Assembly (NCBI RefSeq): GCF_003854275.1
Contig: NZ_QTQP01000014.1
Location: 93,141 to 157,140, forward strand
DNA: 64,000 bases
Reading direction: 5' to 3'
Source: Burkholderia sp. Bp8963
GTDB lineage: Bacteria > Pseudomonadota > Gammaproteobacteria > Burkholderiales > Burkholderiaceae
The notes beneath the pieces were generated by a model. It had not been told where the DNA came from. It searched no databases and was given only the letters and a program-made list of their open reading frames with translations. The translations under genes and the position numbers were made by a program. Positions 41,424-50,688 of this stretch are shown piece after piece; positions within the stretch are counted from its first letter, which is position 1, and every line of letters begins with the position of its first letter.

Positions 41424-42304
41424 ACACGGTGCCGCCGCGCGAGGCCGGCCAGCCGGCCGGCGCCGATGCGGCGGCATTTGTGCGGATCGACTGGTCCGCG
41501 CCGTGGCTCGCGGGGTTCGCCGCAACGGGACGCGTTGCGCAGGCCGGCGCGCTCGGCGGCGAAGCCGCGCTGCTCGCCGCGCTGAATGGCGCACTGACTG
41601 GCACACTGAATGGCACGACTGGCGGCACGCCGCTCGTCAACGGTCGCGGCGCGCCGCTGCGCTTCGTGCCGCAAGCGGAACTGCCGGCCGGCGTCGCGTA
41701 CGAGACCCATATCGCCGCAACGGGCGGCGTGCCGACCCGGCACAATCTCCACGATTTCTTCAATGCGCTCGTCTGGTTCGAGTATCCGCGCATCAAGGCA
41801 GCGCTGAACGCGCGCCAGGCCGCGGCGATCGACACGGCAGGCGGCGTCGGCCCCGTGCGCGGCTCGTTGCGCGACGCGCTGACGCTGTTCGACGAGAATG
41901 CCGCGCTGTTCGTGACGGCCGATCCGGCACTCGCCGACGCGCTGCGCGGCTTCGACTGGCGTGCGCTGCTGGTGGCCGCGCGCGACGCATGGGGCGCGCG
42001 TTGCGAGGTGCGGCTCGTCGGGCACGCGCTGCTCGAGAAACTCGTCGCGCCGTACAAGTCCTGCACCGCGCACGCGTGGATCGTCGAAGTGAGCAACGAC
42101 TATTTTTCGTGGCCGGCCGCGCGGCGGGCTGCGCACGTCGATGCGCAGGTCGCGCAGCTGCTCGCGACGCGAGACCTGACGAGCCGCGACTTCTCGCCGC
42201 TGCCGGTGCTGGGCGTGCCGGGCTGGTGCGCGGCCAACGCCGATCCGTCGTTCTACGACGATCCGGCGGTATTTCGCAGCGGGCGGCGCGCACGGACGGT
42301 GTGA
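41420..42304 (+). CDS. DUF3025-family protein of unknown function
   Basis: The 294-residue product matches the DUF3025 family seen in Burkholderiaceae: [33 protein letters not shown], then [40 protein letters not shown] and [17 protein letters not shown]. The His/Asn/Asp-rich [12 protein letters not shown] motif and the FDENAA segment suggest an enzyme, but no function is known to me. GTG 41420 overlaps the pyrC stop (GTGA), so it is translated with pyrC. The rnpB gene starts just after it. Confidence 0.8.
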   Translation: MNTVPPREAGQPAGADAAAFVRIDWSAPWLAGFAATGRVAQAGALGGEAALLAALNGALTGTLNGTTGGTPLVNGRGAPLRFVPQAELPAGVAYETHIAATGGVPTRHNLHDFFNALVWFEYPRIKAALNARQAAAIDTAGGVGPVRGSLRDALTLFDENAALFVTADPALADALRGFDWRALLVAARDAWGARCEVRLVGHALLEKLVAPYKSCTAHAWIVEVSNDYFSWPAARRAAHVDAQVAQLLATRDLTSRDFSPLPVLGVPGWCAANADPSFYDDPAVFRSGRRARTV

Positions 42305-42321
42305 CGCGCGGCGCACAGTGC

Positions 42322-42327
42322 TAGAAT
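42322..42327 (+). promoter_or_regulatory. -10 element of rnpB
   Basis: TAGAAT, about 9 bp before the predicted 5' end of the RNase P RNA. It overlaps the region right after the DUF3025 stop; the -35 region is not distinct. Confidence 0.5.
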
Positions 42328-42336
42328 GCGCGTCGC

Positions 42337-42744
<408 letters not shown>

Positions 42745-42762
42745 GCCGTTCGAATGCAAAAG

Positions 42763-42801
42763 AAGGGCCGGCGTCTCGTTGCGAGACGCCGGCCCTTTTT
42801 T
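42763..42801. terminator. Terminator after rnpB
   Basis: A perfect 16-bp stem (42763-42778 with 42782-42797) with a TTG loop, followed by T residues; A residues on the left allow use by the convergent OsmC gene too. Confidence 0.85.
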
Positions 42802-42824
42802 CATGTGCGCGACGGAATGCGGGG

Positions 42825-43247
42825 TCAGGCCGCGACGATGTCGAACGAGTGCGTGAGCTCGGCCGTCTTCGCGATCATGATCGACGCGGAGCAGTACTTG
42901 TCGTGCGACAGGTTGATCGCGCGCTCGACCGTGGCCGGGTTCAGGTTGCGGCCCGTGACGGTGAAGTGGAAGTGGATCTTCGTGAAGACCTTCGGATCTT
43001 CGCTTGCGCGCTCGGCCTTCAGCGTGACCGAGCAGCCGGTAACGTCCTGGCGGCTTTTCTTCAGGATCAGCACGACGTCGTAGGCGGTGCAGCCGCCGGT
43101 GCCGACCAGCACCATCTCCATCGGTCGCGCTGCCAGATTGTGGCCGCCGCCTTCCGGTGCGCCGTCCATTGCGACGAGGTGCCCGCTTCCGGTCTGGGCG
43201 GCAAATGCCATGCCGTCCTGTCCCAACCAGCTTACTTTGCATTCCAT
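42825..43247 (-). CDS. OsmC-family protein (YhfA-like)
   Basis: The 140-residue OsmC/Ohr-fold protein has two conserved cysteines, C53 in VGTGGCTAYDVVLILKK and C119 in SHDKYCSASIM, the thiol pair used by OsmC relatives to reduce peroxides. The sequence is closest to the YhfA subgroup, whose role is not established. ATG 43247 gives the family start MECKVSWLG; upstream codons are unrelated. It converges with rnpB. Confidence 0.88.
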   Translation of the reverse strand: MECKVSWLGQDGMAFAAQTGSGHLVAMDGAPEGGGHNLAARPMEMVLVGTGGCTAYDVVLILKKSRQDVTGCSVTLKAERASEDPKVFTKIHFHFTVTGRNLNPATVERAINLSHDKYCSASIMIAKTAELTHSFDIVAA

Positions 43248-43537
43248 GCTTGCGCTCCAGCGTTGCCTGATTCGAATTCGAACCGGCATTGTAGCCCGCG
43301 ACGCAACGGTCGGCTGATGCGCTGCACGATGTCGGCCGGCGGGTGCCGACATACCGCGTGGGGCGGATGGGGCGGCGCCATAAACCCGCCGCTTTTTAGG
43401 GGTTTTACTCTATTGGTGAGCTTGGCGGATTCATCATCGGAGAACGCAAGGTATTGATTTTTAGAATGAAATCCGATGCGCCGCGCCGATTCAAAAAATT
43501 TCGTATCGTGGTGTACGATTTCGTAATGCAAATTTTC
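43248..43537. other. AT-richer non-coding stretch upstream of the candidate sRNA
   Basis: About 290 bp with no gene. GC drops sharply from about 43380 on, giving runs of A and T. It contains the inverted repeat ATCGT-N5-ACGAT at 43505-43519, some 20 bp upstream of the sRNA -35, a plausible operator. No coding frame here has usual codon use. Confidence 0.4.
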
Positions 43538-43566
43538 TTGTGCTGTCGGGCAGGGGTTCGTATAAT
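43538..43566 (+). promoter_or_regulatory. Promoter of the candidate sRNA
   Basis: TTGTGC (43538-43543) and a perfect TATAAT (43561-43566) with 17-bp spacing. The upstream AT-rich stretch could act as an UP element. Transcription would start at about 43573-43575. Confidence 0.65.
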
Positions 43567-43573
43567 CCGTCTC

Positions 43574-43666
43574 ATTGGTTGTCGCGCTGCGACAACCTCC
43601 GAATGTCTCCTCCACCCTCCTCCAATGGTGGATTAAGCCCGAACCAGTCGTTCGGGCTTTTTTTCG
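43574..43666 (+). ncRNA. Candidate regulatory sRNA with anti-Shine-Dalgarno motifs
   Basis: About 93 nt between a TATAAT promoter and an intrinsic terminator. Hairpin 1 is a perfect 9-bp stem GGTTGTCGC/GCGACAACC (43577-43597) with a GCT loop. A CU-rich stretch (43606-43623) follows with two CTCCTCC motifs, complementary to GGAGGAG. CCACC (43612-43616) can pair with GGTGG (43627-43631), displaying the second CTCCTCC in a 10-nt loop. The terminator at 43635 ends in eight T. This architecture is typical of trans-acting, Hfq-type sRNAs that mask ribosome-binding sites. I do not recognise a named family. Confidence 0.65.
43635..43666 (+). terminator. Intrinsic terminator of the candidate sRNA
   Basis: AAGCCCGAAC (43635-43644) pairs perfectly with GTTCGGGCTT (43650-43659) around a 5-nt loop, continuing into a run of T residues to 43664. 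Confidence 0.85.
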
Positions 43667-43709
43667 TCCTGCGCAAGGATCGACGCGCGAAATGCGCGTC
43701 GCGTGACCG

Positions 43710-44018
43710 CTATGCGGGTTGCCGGCCGGCAGTCTGCGCGGCCGTGCCTGATGCCGCGCCGCGTGGATGCGGTGGCGGTGGCGGTGCGTGAACGGCAGAT
43801 GCATGGCCGTGGCGCCGCGAGCAGAAATGCCGGACCCGTTCGCGCACGGCGCGCAGGCGGGCGATGCGGTCTTCGGCGTGGCTTTCGCGGGCCGCGGCGA
43901 TCCGCGCGTCGAGCGTCTCGATCTTGGTGTTGCAGTCGGCCGCGTCGGCCGCGACGGGTGTGGCGGCGCCGACCAGCAGGGCGGCCGCGAAGAAGGGCGT
44001 GAGTCGTGGCTTCATCAT
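43710..44018 (-). CDS. DUF1090-family small periplasmic protein
   Basis: The 102-residue product has a signal peptide (cleavage likely after VAADA, about residue 26) and the DUF1090 helical hairpin: C29 in DCNTKIETLDARIAAARESH, with RIARLRAVRERVRHFC placing a second Cys at 66. The usual Gly-Asn turn is replaced by HAED. A Pro/His-rich tail follows. AGGAG lies 10 bp before ATG 44018; a second ATG is one codon later. The function of the family (E. coli YqjC) is unknown. It diverges from rplM. Confidence 0.75.
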   Translation of the reverse strand: MMKPRLTPFFAAALLVGAATPVAADAADCNTKIETLDARIAAARESHAEDRIARLRAVRERVRHFCSRRHGHASAVHAPPPPPHPRGAASGTAAQTAGRQPA

Positions 44019-44318
44019 GTTTGTTGTTCTCCTGTCCGGTGCGCGCAGGTGGTGACGCTGCGCACCGATGCGTGCCCCCGGGCGCTCGGATTCGTCCGGT
44101 TTTAACGGGGCACGACCGGATTTTCGCCGATTTCGCGCGCGCCGCGCAGCGAGGCGCGGATTCTCTTTGACCGCGGTGTGTCATTTCCTTTATAATTCAG
44201 GGCTTTTCCGCATTCATGCCCACGGAAAAAGAACAGGGAGAGCCTGCACCGCGCCTCGAAGCGCACCTACACAAGCAGGAAAGAACACATCGGGCAAAGC
44301 ATTTTTTTTGGATCGATC
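44019..44318 (+). promoter_or_regulatory. Intergenic region with rplM promoter and leader
   Basis: A 300-bp spacer. Besides the DUF1090 ribosome-binding site on the minus strand, it holds the rplM promoter (44167-44196) and a leader of about 115 nt ending in an A-rich, T-rich stretch before ATG 44319. L13 leaders regulate translation in other bacteria; the short direct elements here cannot be assigned without structure modelling. Confidence 0.5.
44167..44196 (+). promoter_or_regulatory. Sigma-70 promoter of rplM-rpsI
   Basis: TTGACC (44167-44172) and a perfect TATAAT (44191-44196) with 18-bp spacing, as expected for a ribosomal-protein operon. Confidence 0.75.
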
Positions 44319-44747
44319 ATGAAGACGTTTTCCGCAAAAGCCCATGAGGTGACGCGCGAATGGTACGTGATTGACGCGACGGATAAGGTTCTCGGCCGTG
44401 TTGCCAGCGAAGTGGCACGCCGTCTGCGCGGCAAGCACAAGCCTGAGTTCACCCCGCACGTCGACACTGGTGATTTCATCATCATCATCAACGCGAGCAA
44501 GTTGAAGGTCACGGGCAACAAGACTCTGGACAAGAAGTACTACCGTCACTCGGGCTACCCGGGCGGTATCTATGAAACGACGTTCGGCAAGATGCAGGAA
44601 CGCTTCCCGGGCCGCGCGCTCGAGAAGGCGGTCAAGGGCATGCTGCCGAAGGGCCCGCTCGGCTACGCGATGATCAAGAAGCTGAAGGTCTACGCTGAAG
44701 CGACGCATCCGCACTCGGCTCAACAGCCGAAGGCGCTCGAGATCTAA
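44319..44747 (+). CDS. rplM: 50S ribosomal protein L13
   Basis: Early-assembly protein of the large subunit, 142 residues, standard length, with [40 protein letters not shown] and the C-terminal [13 protein letters not shown]. It is co-transcribed with rpsI, whose ATG is 11 bp after the stop. Translation starts at ATG 44319; only a weak A-rich ribosome-binding region precedes it. Confidence 0.98.
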
Positions 44748-44758
44748 GGGGAGCCCAC

Positions 44759-45151
44759 ATGATCGGTAACTGGAATTACGGTACGGGCCGCCGCAAGAGC
44801 GCAGTCGCTCGTGTCTTCATCAAGGCTGGCAAGGGCGACATCATCGTCAACGGCAAGCCTATCGCTGACTACTTCTCGCGCGAAACGTCGCTGATGATCG
44901 TGCGTCAACCGCTGGAACTCACGAACCACGGCCAGACGTTCGACATCAAGGTGAACGTGACGGGTGGCGGCGAAACGGGTCAGGCAGGCGCAGTGCGTCA
45001 CGGCATCACCCGCGCGCTGATCGACTACGACGCAACGCTGAAGCCGTCGCTGTCGAACGCGGGCTTCGTCACGCGCGATGCACGTGAAGTCGAGCGTAAG
45101 AAGGTTGGTCTGCGCAAGGCACGCCGCGCAAAGCAGTTCTCGAAGCGTTAA
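44759..45151 (+). CDS. rpsI: 30S ribosomal protein S9
   Basis: Small-subunit protein of 130 residues with the [19 protein letters not shown] start and the conserved basic tail ending QFSKR that reaches the decoding site. GGGGAG lies 8 bp before ATG 44759. A strong terminator follows at 45193. Confidence 0.98.
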   Translation: MIGNWNYGTGRRKSAVARVFIKAGKGDIIVNGKPIADYFSRETSLMIVRQPLELTNHGQTFDIKVNVTGGGETGQAGAVRHGITRALIDYDATLKPSLSNAGFVTRDAREVERKKVGLRKARRAKQFSKR

Positions 45152-45192
45152 GCGCTTTACGGTCGTGCGCCGCTTCCGGCGGCGCCTGCCGG

Positions 45193-45228
45193 AAAAAACC
45201 GCCAGCTTTCATGCTGGCGGTTTTTTTA
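45193..45228 (+). terminator. Rho-independent terminator after rpsI
   Basis: AAAAAACCGCCAGC (45193-45206) pairs with GCTGGCGGTTTTTT around a TTTCAT loop and ends in seven T. Confidence 0.9.
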
Positions 45229-45295
45229 TGCGCGTCCGGTTCGCCGTTGCGTGTGTACAGGGCGGTCGCATGTGCTGGCCGGCCCAGGGCGGGCA

Positions 45296-45321
45296 CCCAC
45301 GCCGGTCGCCCACGCCGGTCG
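45296..45321. repeat. 13-bp perfect tandem duplication
   Basis: CCCACGCCGGTCG twice in tandem (45296-45308, 45309-45321), followed by CCCGG. It lies in the spacer between rpsI and erpA. Confidence 0.75.
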
Positions 45322-45423
45322 CCCGGTTTGACGAAATCGACAAGAACCTGTTGATTTCATGGACTTCAGCACGATATTGAGATCGGCCCTACAATAGCGA
45401 CTAAAGCTTTTTGGAGAGTTCGC

Positions 45424-45792
45424 ATGAACGCTGTTACCGAATCCGCAGCAACGACCGAAATGCCGGCGCCGTTCGTCTTTACCGATGCGGCGGCCGAGAA
45501 GGTCAAGCAATTGATCGACGAAGAAGGCAACCCCGACCTGAAGCTGCGCGTGTTCGTGCAAGGCGGCGGCTGCTCGGGCTTCCAGTATGGCTTCACGTTC
45601 GACGAGGAAGTCAACGAGGACGACACCGTGATGAACAAGCACGGCGTCCAGCTGTTGATCGACTCGATGAGCTACCAGTATCTGGTCGGCGCAGAAATCG
45701 ACTACAAGGACGACCTGAACGGTGCGCAGTTCGTGATCAAGAATCCGAACGCCACGACCACCTGCGGGTGCGGTTCGTCGTTCTCGGTCTGA
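45424..45792 (+). CDS. erpA: Iron-sulfur cluster insertion protein ErpA
   Basis: A-type carrier that delivers Fe-S clusters to target enzymes. The 122-residue protein carries the three cluster cysteines: C50 in [11 protein letters not shown] and C114/C116 in [10 protein letters not shown]. The N-terminal 15 residues are a Thr/Ala-rich addition common in this group. TGGAGAG lies 7-8 bp before ATG 45424. It is a single gene with its own promoter region and terminator. Confidence 0.95.
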   Translation: MNAVTESAATTEMPAPFVFTDAAAEKVKQLIDEEGNPDLKLRVFVQGGGCSGFQYGFTFDEEVNEDDTVMNKHGVQLLIDSMSYQYLVGAEIDYKDDLNGAQFVIKNPNATTTCGCGSSFSV

Positions 45793-45809
45793 GCGGTATG
45801 CTCGAATGA

Positions 45810-45836
45810 AAAACGGGGCTTCATGCCCCGTTTTTT
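45810..45836. terminator. Bidirectional terminator between erpA and anmK
   Basis: AAAACGGGGC (45810-45819) with GCCCCGTTTT (45825-45834) around TTCAT, flanked by A and T tracts on both sides. Confidence 0.85.
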
Positions 45837-45858
45837 GTGCCTGCCTGTTGCACGCCTG

Positions 45859-47010
45859 CTAACGCGGATAGAGCGCTCCGAGCACTCGGTCGCCGGCTGC
45901 GCCCGTGACCGACGCGAGATTGCCGGGCTCGCGCGCGGCGAAGCGGCGCGCGAGCCACGCGAATGCCAGCGCTTCGACCTGCTGCGGCGGCACGCCGAGC
46001 GTAGCGGTGGTGTCGACCGCCGCGCGCACGCCGCGCTCACGCAGCGCGTTGCCTAGCGCGTCGAGCAGCACCGGGTTGCGAGCGCCGCCGCCGCACGCGT
46101 AGACCGCGCTGCAGTCGGGCGCGTGGCGCGCGATCTCGCGGGCGATCGATACGGCGGTGAGCGCCGTGAGCGTCGCCTGCACGTCTTCCGGCGTCACGTG
46201 GGCGAACGCGGCGAGCTTCGCGTCCAGCCACGCCGGGTTGAACAGGTCGCGCCCCGTGCTTTTCGGCGGCTGCGCATCGAAGTACGGCTCATCGAGCAAT
46301 GCATCGAGAAGCGGGGCATCGACGGTGCCGCGCGCCGCGAACTTGCCGCCGTCATCGTACGGCTTGCCGAGATGGCGGGCCGCCCACGCGTCGATCAGCG
46401 CATTGGCCGGGCCGCAGTCGAAGCCGCGCACGACGCTGCCGCCTTCGCCGGGCAGGATCGTGATGTTGCTGATGCCGCCGAGATTGCAGACGACGCGCGT
46501 CTCGCCCGGTGCGCCGAACACGGTCGCGTGGAATGCCGGCACGAGCGGCGCGCCCTGGCCGCCCGCGGCGACGTCGCGGCTGCGGAAATCGGCAATCACG
46601 TCGATGTGCGTGAGCTCGGCGAGCAGTGCCCCATTGTTGATCTGCCGCGTGTAGCCACGCTCGGGGCGGTGCCGCACCGTCTGGCCGTGCACGCCGATCG
46701 CGCACACCTGGTCGGGCGCAAGCCCCGCTGTGCGTTGCAGTTCGTGACAGCACACCGCATAGCGGGCCGCGAGCGCATTGGCCGCGAGTGCTTCGCGCTC
46801 GATCTCGTCATCGCCCGGCTGCTGCAGCGCGAACAATGCGTCGCGCAGCGACTGCGCAAACCCGACGAACGCCTCGGCGAGCACCGCCGGCGGCTTGCCG
46901 GCCTCGAAGCGCACGGCGACGCCGTCGACGCCGTCCATGCTCGTTCCCGACATCAACCCGAAATAAACGCCGTCGGCCGGATGGCCGGATGGCGGGCGTC
47001 TTGGCGGCAC
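45859..47010 (-). CDS. anmK: Anhydro-N-acetylmuramic acid kinase
   Basis: Phosphorylates and opens 1,6-anhydro-MurNAc during cell-wall recycling. The 383-residue ASKHA-fold kinase has the ATP motif [15 protein letters not shown] (17-31), [24 protein letters not shown] and [14 protein letters not shown] 47010 follows GGAGGG by 5 bp. It diverges from tyrS with 141 bp between the starts. Confidence 0.95.
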   Translation of the reverse strand: MPPRRPPSGHPADGVYFGLMSGTSMDGVDGVAVRFEAGKPPAVLAEAFVGFAQSLRDALFALQQPGDDEIEREALAANALAARYAVCCHELQRTAGLAPDQVCAIGVHGQTVRHRPERGYTRQINNGALLAELTHIDVIADFRSRDVAAGGQGAPLVPAFHATVFGAPGETRVVCNLGGISNITILPGEGGSVVRGFDCGPANALIDAWAARHLGKPYDDGGKFAARGTVDAPLLDALLDEPYFDAQPPKSTGRDLFNPAWLDAKLAAFAHVTPEDVQATLTALTAVSIAREIARHAPDCSAVYACGGGARNPVLLDALGNALRERGVRAAVDTTATLGVPPQQVEALAFAWLARRFAAREPGNLASVTGAAGDRVLGALYPR

Positions 47011-47151
47011 TTGATCCCTCCCGAATCGTGCGGCGCCGGCCGTTGCCGCGCGCCTTGCGCCAGATTATCCGCGCAACCGTGGCCGCCGTTAAGCGACGCG
47101 CGCGCAAGTTATGGGAAAATCCTTCTTTTTGCGACCTTCCTCCTGGCACCG

Positions 47152-48393
47152 ATGAGCACCGAACCCAGTTCCAAGCCTGTTTTCCCGATCACCGACGAAG
47201 TCCGGCATGCGCTCGCCGTCACGAAGCGCGGCGTCGACGAACTGCTGATCGAGGAAGAGTTCGCGCAGAAGCTCGCGAAGAGCGCGGCCACGGGCAAGCC
47301 GCTTCGCATCAAGCTCGGCCTCGATCCGACCGCACCGGACATCCACATCGGCCACACGGTCGTGCTGAACAAGATGCGCCAGTTGCAGGACCTCGGCCAT
47401 ACGGTGATCTTCCTGATCGGCGATTTCACGTCGCTGATCGGCGATCCGTCCGGCCGCAACGCAACGCGCCCGCCGCTCACGCGCGAGCAGATCGAGGCGA
47501 ACGCGAAGACCTATTTCGAGCAGGCCGCGCTGGTGCTCGACCGCGACAAGACCGAGATCCGCTACAACAGCGAATGGTCGATGCCGCTCGGCGCGGACGG
47601 GATGATCAAGCTCGCGTCGCGCTACACGGTCGCGCGGATTCTCGAGCGCGAGGATTTCACGAAGCGCTTCCAGGGCGGCGTGCCGATCTCGATCCACGAA
47701 TTCCTGTACCCGCTGATGCAGGGCTACGATTCGGTCGCGCTGAACGCCGATCTCGAACTGGGCGGCACCGACCAGAAGTTCAACCTGCTCGTCGGCCGCG
47801 AACTGCAGAAGCAGTACGGCCAGGAACAGCAGTGCATCCTGACGATGCCGCTGCTCGAAGGCCTCGACGGCGTCGAGAAGATGTCGAAGTCGAAGGGCAA
47901 CTACGTCGGCATCAGCGAGAAGCCGACCGACATGTTCGGCAAGCTGATGAGCATCTCGGACACGCTGATGTGGCGTTACTTCGAGTTGCTGTCGTTCCGC
48001 AGCATGGACGAGATCGTCGGCTTCCGCCGCGAGGCCGAAGCGGGCCGCAACCCGCGCGACTTCAAGGTGCTGCTTGCGCAGGAAATCGTCGCGCGCTTCC
48101 ATTCGCAGGTGGACGCCGAGCGCGCGCTCGAGGACTTCAACCACCGCGCGAAGGGCGGCGTGCCGGACGATATCCCGTCGGTGACGCTCGCGGGCGCGCC
48201 GCTCGCGATCGGCCAGTTGCTGAAGCAGGCGGGCCTCGTGCCGTCGACGAGCGAAGCGCTGCGCAACATCGACCAGAGCGGCGTGAAGATCGACGGTGCG
48301 ACCGTGTCGGACAAGGGCCTCAAGGTCGACGCGGGCGAGTATGTCGTGCAGGTCGGCAAGCGCCGCTTCGCGCGCGTGACGCTGACCGCATGA
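47152..48393 (+). CDS. tyrS: Tyrosyl-tRNA synthetase
   Basis: Class I synthetase, 413 residues. The HIGH motif is HIGH (65-68), the KMSKS loop 243-247 ([11 protein letters not shown]), and a C-terminal S4-like RNA-binding domain ends with [20 protein letters not shown] 47152 is chosen by family start; no clear Shine-Dalgarno is visible (TCCTCCTGG context). Its TGA overlaps the dtd ATG (ATGA), so the two are co-translated. Confidence 0.97.
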   Translation: MSTEPSSKPVFPITDEVRHALAVTKRGVDELLIEEEFAQKLAKSAATGKPLRIKLGLDPTAPDIHIGHTVVLNKMRQLQDLGHTVIFLIGDFTSLIGDPSGRNATRPPLTREQIEANAKTYFEQAALVLDRDKTEIRYNSEWSMPLGADGMIKLASRYTVARILEREDFTKRFQGGVPISIHEFLYPLMQGYDSVALNADLELGGTDQKFNLLVGRELQKQYGQEQQCILTMPLLEGLDGVEKMSKSKGNYVGISEKPTDMFGKLMSISDTLMWRYFELLSFRSMDEIVGFRREAEAGRNPRDFKVLLAQEIVARFHSQVDAERALEDFNHRAKGGVPDDIPSVTLAGAPLAIGQLLKQAGLVPSTSEALRNIDQSGVKIDGATVSDKGLKVDAGEYVVQVGKRRFARVTLTA

Positions 48394-48848
48394 TCGCGCT
48401 GATCCAGCGCGTGAAGCGCGCCGACGTGCGCGTCGGCGAGCGCGTGACGGGCGAGATCGGCGCGGGCCTGCTCGCGCTCGTCTGCGCGGAGCGCGGCGAC
48501 ACCGAAGCGGCGGCGGACAAGCTGCTCGCGAAGATGCTCGGTTACCGCGTGTTCAGCGATGCGGCCGGCAAGATGAACCTGCCGGTGTCGAACATCGATG
48601 GCGAAGGGGGCGCGGGCGGTCTGCTGCTCGTGTCGCAGTTCACGCTGGCCGCCGACACGAACAGCGGCCTGCGGCCGAGCTTCACGCCCGCGGCGCCGCC
48701 CGACGAGGGCGAGCGCCTGTTCGACTACTTCGTCGCCGCGGCGCGTACGCGCCATCCGCTCGTCGCGACGGGCGAATTCGGCGCCGATATGCAGGTCTCG
48801 CTCGTCAACGACGGGCCCGTGACGTTCTGGCTGCAAGTGCGGCCCTGA
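48390..48848 (+). CDS. dtd: D-aminoacyl-tRNA deacylase
   Basis: Removes D-amino acids wrongly attached to tRNA, a fitting partner for TyrS, which can charge D-tyrosine. The 152-residue protein has the two active-site motifs [17 protein letters not shown] and [10 protein letters not shown] (the Gly-cisPro pair). The start overlaps the tyrS stop by four bases. Confidence 0.96.
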   Translation: MIALIQRVKRADVRVGERVTGEIGAGLLALVCAERGDTEAAADKLLAKMLGYRVFSDAAGKMNLPVSNIDGEGGAGGLLLVSQFTLAADTNSGLRPSFTPAAPPDEGERLFDYFVAAARTRHPLVATGEFGADMQVSLVNDGPVTFWLQVRP

Positions 48849-48874
48849 TTTTTGCCCTGATATTTGGCCCTGAT
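48842..48874. repeat. Imperfect 12-13-bp tandem repeat across the dtd stop
   Basis: GCCCTGAT recurs at 48842, 48854 and 48867 with T-rich spacers. The first copy contains the dtd stop codon and the third lies before the ribosome-binding site of the next gene. Confidence 0.55.
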
Positions 48875-48896
48875 TCTTTCCGGGAGCGCCGTCGCG

Positions 48897-49559
48897 ATGG
48901 CTACCATGCAGATTCTCTTCATCCGTCATGGCGAGACGGCCTGGAACCGCATCAAGCGCATCCAGGGCCACATCGACATTCCGCTGGCCGACACGGGCGT
49001 CGCGCAGGCGCAGCGGCTGGCCGCGCGTCTTGCTCGCGACGCGCGCGACGGTGCGCGGATCGACGCGATCTATTCGAGCGACCTGATGCGGGCGCAGCAG
49101 ACCGCGCAGCCGGCCGCCGATGCGCTCGGCCTGCCGCTCGTGCTGCGCGAAGGCTTGCGCGAGCGTGCATACGGCATCTTCCAGGGCCATGACAGCACCG
49201 AGATCGAGGCGCGCTTTCCGGACGCGTATGCCGCCTGGCAGACGCGCGATCCGGGCTTCGAACCCGAAGGCGGCGAATCGCAGCGCGCGTTCTATCACCG
49301 GGTGCTGCATGCGCTCGAGCCGATCGTCGCCGCGCATTCGGGCGGCCGGATCGCGTGCGTCGCGCACGGCGGCGTGCTCGATTGCGTGTACCGGTTCGCG
49401 AACGGGCTCGATCTCGATGCGCCGCGCAACTATCAGCTGCTCAACACGAGCATCAATGTGGTCGACTACGTGGACGGGCGCGCGAGTGTCGTGCACTGGG
49501 CCGACATCTCGCATCTGAACGAGGCGAGCGACGACGACGGCTACAGCAAGGTGTTGTAG
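48897..49559 (+). CDS. Histidine phosphatase superfamily protein (phosphoglycerate mutase-like)
   Basis: The 220-residue protein has the phosphohistidine motif LFIRHGETAWN near residue 8, SSDLMRAQQTAQPAA, the proton donor region LREGLRERAYG and the second catalytic His in CVAHGGVLDCV. Cofactor-dependent phosphoglycerate mutase, cobalamin phosphatase (CobC) and general sugar phosphatases share this fold, and the substrate cannot be fixed. ATG 48897 is preferred (GGGAG 10 bp upstream) over starts 11 codons earlier. It follows dtd by 48 bp. Confidence 0.85.
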   Translation: MATMQILFIRHGETAWNRIKRIQGHIDIPLADTGVAQAQRLAARLARDARDGARIDAIYSSDLMRAQQTAQPAADALGLPLVLREGLRERAYGIFQGHDSTEIEARFPDAYAAWQTRDPGFEPEGGESQRAFYHRVLHALEPIVAAHSGGRIACVAHGGVLDCVYRFANGLDLDAPRNYQLLNTSINVVDYVDGRASVVHWADISHLNEASDDDGYSKVL

Positions 49560-49706
49560 GCGTTGGCGGCGGGCGTTGCCGACGCTGTCGCCGTAGTGGC
49601 GCGGAGCATGCGCTGCGGCGCGGAGCAAGCACTTGCCACCCGGGTTGACGCGCGCCGGAGCCGGTGTCATCGGCAGCGGCGAACACCGTAGACGGCGCAC
49701 CGCGCG

Positions 49707-50663
49707 TCAGCCGCCTTGCTCTTCCGAATGCAATGGACCGTGCGCTGTCGCCCGACGACGCGCACGCTTCGATGCGCCGTTGACGAGCGCCCAGCGCAAC
49801 ACTGGCGCGACCGCGCGCACGCCAGGCCGGACGACCGCGCGCCGCAACGGCGCGAACGCCGAAACACCGAGCATGCGCTGCGCCCAGGGCGGCAGCAGAT
49901 CGATGCCCGCGTGCATCACGAGCGTCGCGGCGGGCCGCATCGCGGGCCGCGCGACGGGCGCGTTCAACAGGATCCGCATCACCTCGAACGTGCGCGGCCC
50001 GGCCTCGAGCTCGGGCCGCATGCGCGCCAGATACGCGGCGATCTCGGCACGCGAACGGGGTACGTCTCGTGCACCGAGCATCTCGGCGATCCGCGCCGTT
50101 TCTTCGTAATAGCGATCCTGCAGGTCGCCCGGCAATGCCGGGTTCACGTAGCGCAGATGCGCGGCGAGAAAGCTCGATACCTCCGCGACGTGCACCCAGG
50201 TCAGCAGCGCCGGATCGTCGGCGCGGTACGGCCGTCCGTCGGGCGCGGTGCCGTGCACCTTCGCGTGAATCGCCTTCACGCGCTCGATCAGCGCGAGTGC
50301 ATCCGCGCGATTGCCGAACGTGGTGCCGGAGATGAATGTCGCGGTGCGCCGCAGCCGCCCGAGGATGTCGGTGCGAAACGACGAATGATCCCACACGCCG
50401 GCGAGCGCGAGCGGATGCAGCGCCTGAAGCAGCAGTGCGGAAATGCCGCCCGTCATCATCGACGTGAAGTCCGCGTGCACGCGCCAGCAGACCGCGTCGG
50501 GGCCGAACAGGCCCGGATCGCCGGGCGGCGACGAGAAGTCGAGCGACGGGCCGCTGCCCGTCGTCAGATGCGTAACGCCGGCCACGAGCCGCTTGCGGAT
50601 CGGTTCGAGCCAGCGCGGGTGTGACGCAGGCGCGCCGGGGGGCGGGTTGATGGGCGTCGTCAT
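49707..50663 (-). CDS. DUF2236/oxygenase MpaB-family protein
   Basis: The 318-residue protein fits the DUF2236 (MpaB/rubber oxygenase-like) family: CWRVHADFTSMMTGGISALL, ALHPLALAGVWDHS, ARIRTATFISGTTFGNRADA-like segment RLRRTATFISGTTFG, VHAEV-type VHVAEVSSFLAAHLRYVNP and YYEETARIAEMLGA. Histidines in these helices bind haem in characterised relatives; the natural substrate here is unknown. ATG 50663 lies 25 bp after the ruvB stop, so it is probably the last gene of the ruv run. The C-terminus is Arg-rich. Confidence 0.8.
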   Translation of the reverse strand: MTTPINPPPGAPASHPRWLEPIRKRLVAGVTHLTTGSGPSLDFSSPPGDPGLFGPDAVCWRVHADFTSMMTGGISALLLQALHPLALAGVWDHSSFRTDILGRLRRTATFISGTTFGNRADALALIERVKAIHAKVHGTAPDGRPYRADDPALLTWVHVAEVSSFLAAHLRYVNPALPGDLQDRYYEETARIAEMLGARDVPRSRAEIAAYLARMRPELEAGPRTFEVMRILLNAPVARPAMRPAATLVMHAGIDLLPPWAQRMLGVSAFAPLRRAVVRPGVRAVAPVLRWALVNGASKRARRRATAHGPLHSEEQGG

Positions 50664-50688
50664 CGCTTGCGCGGCGCCGAGCGGGCGG

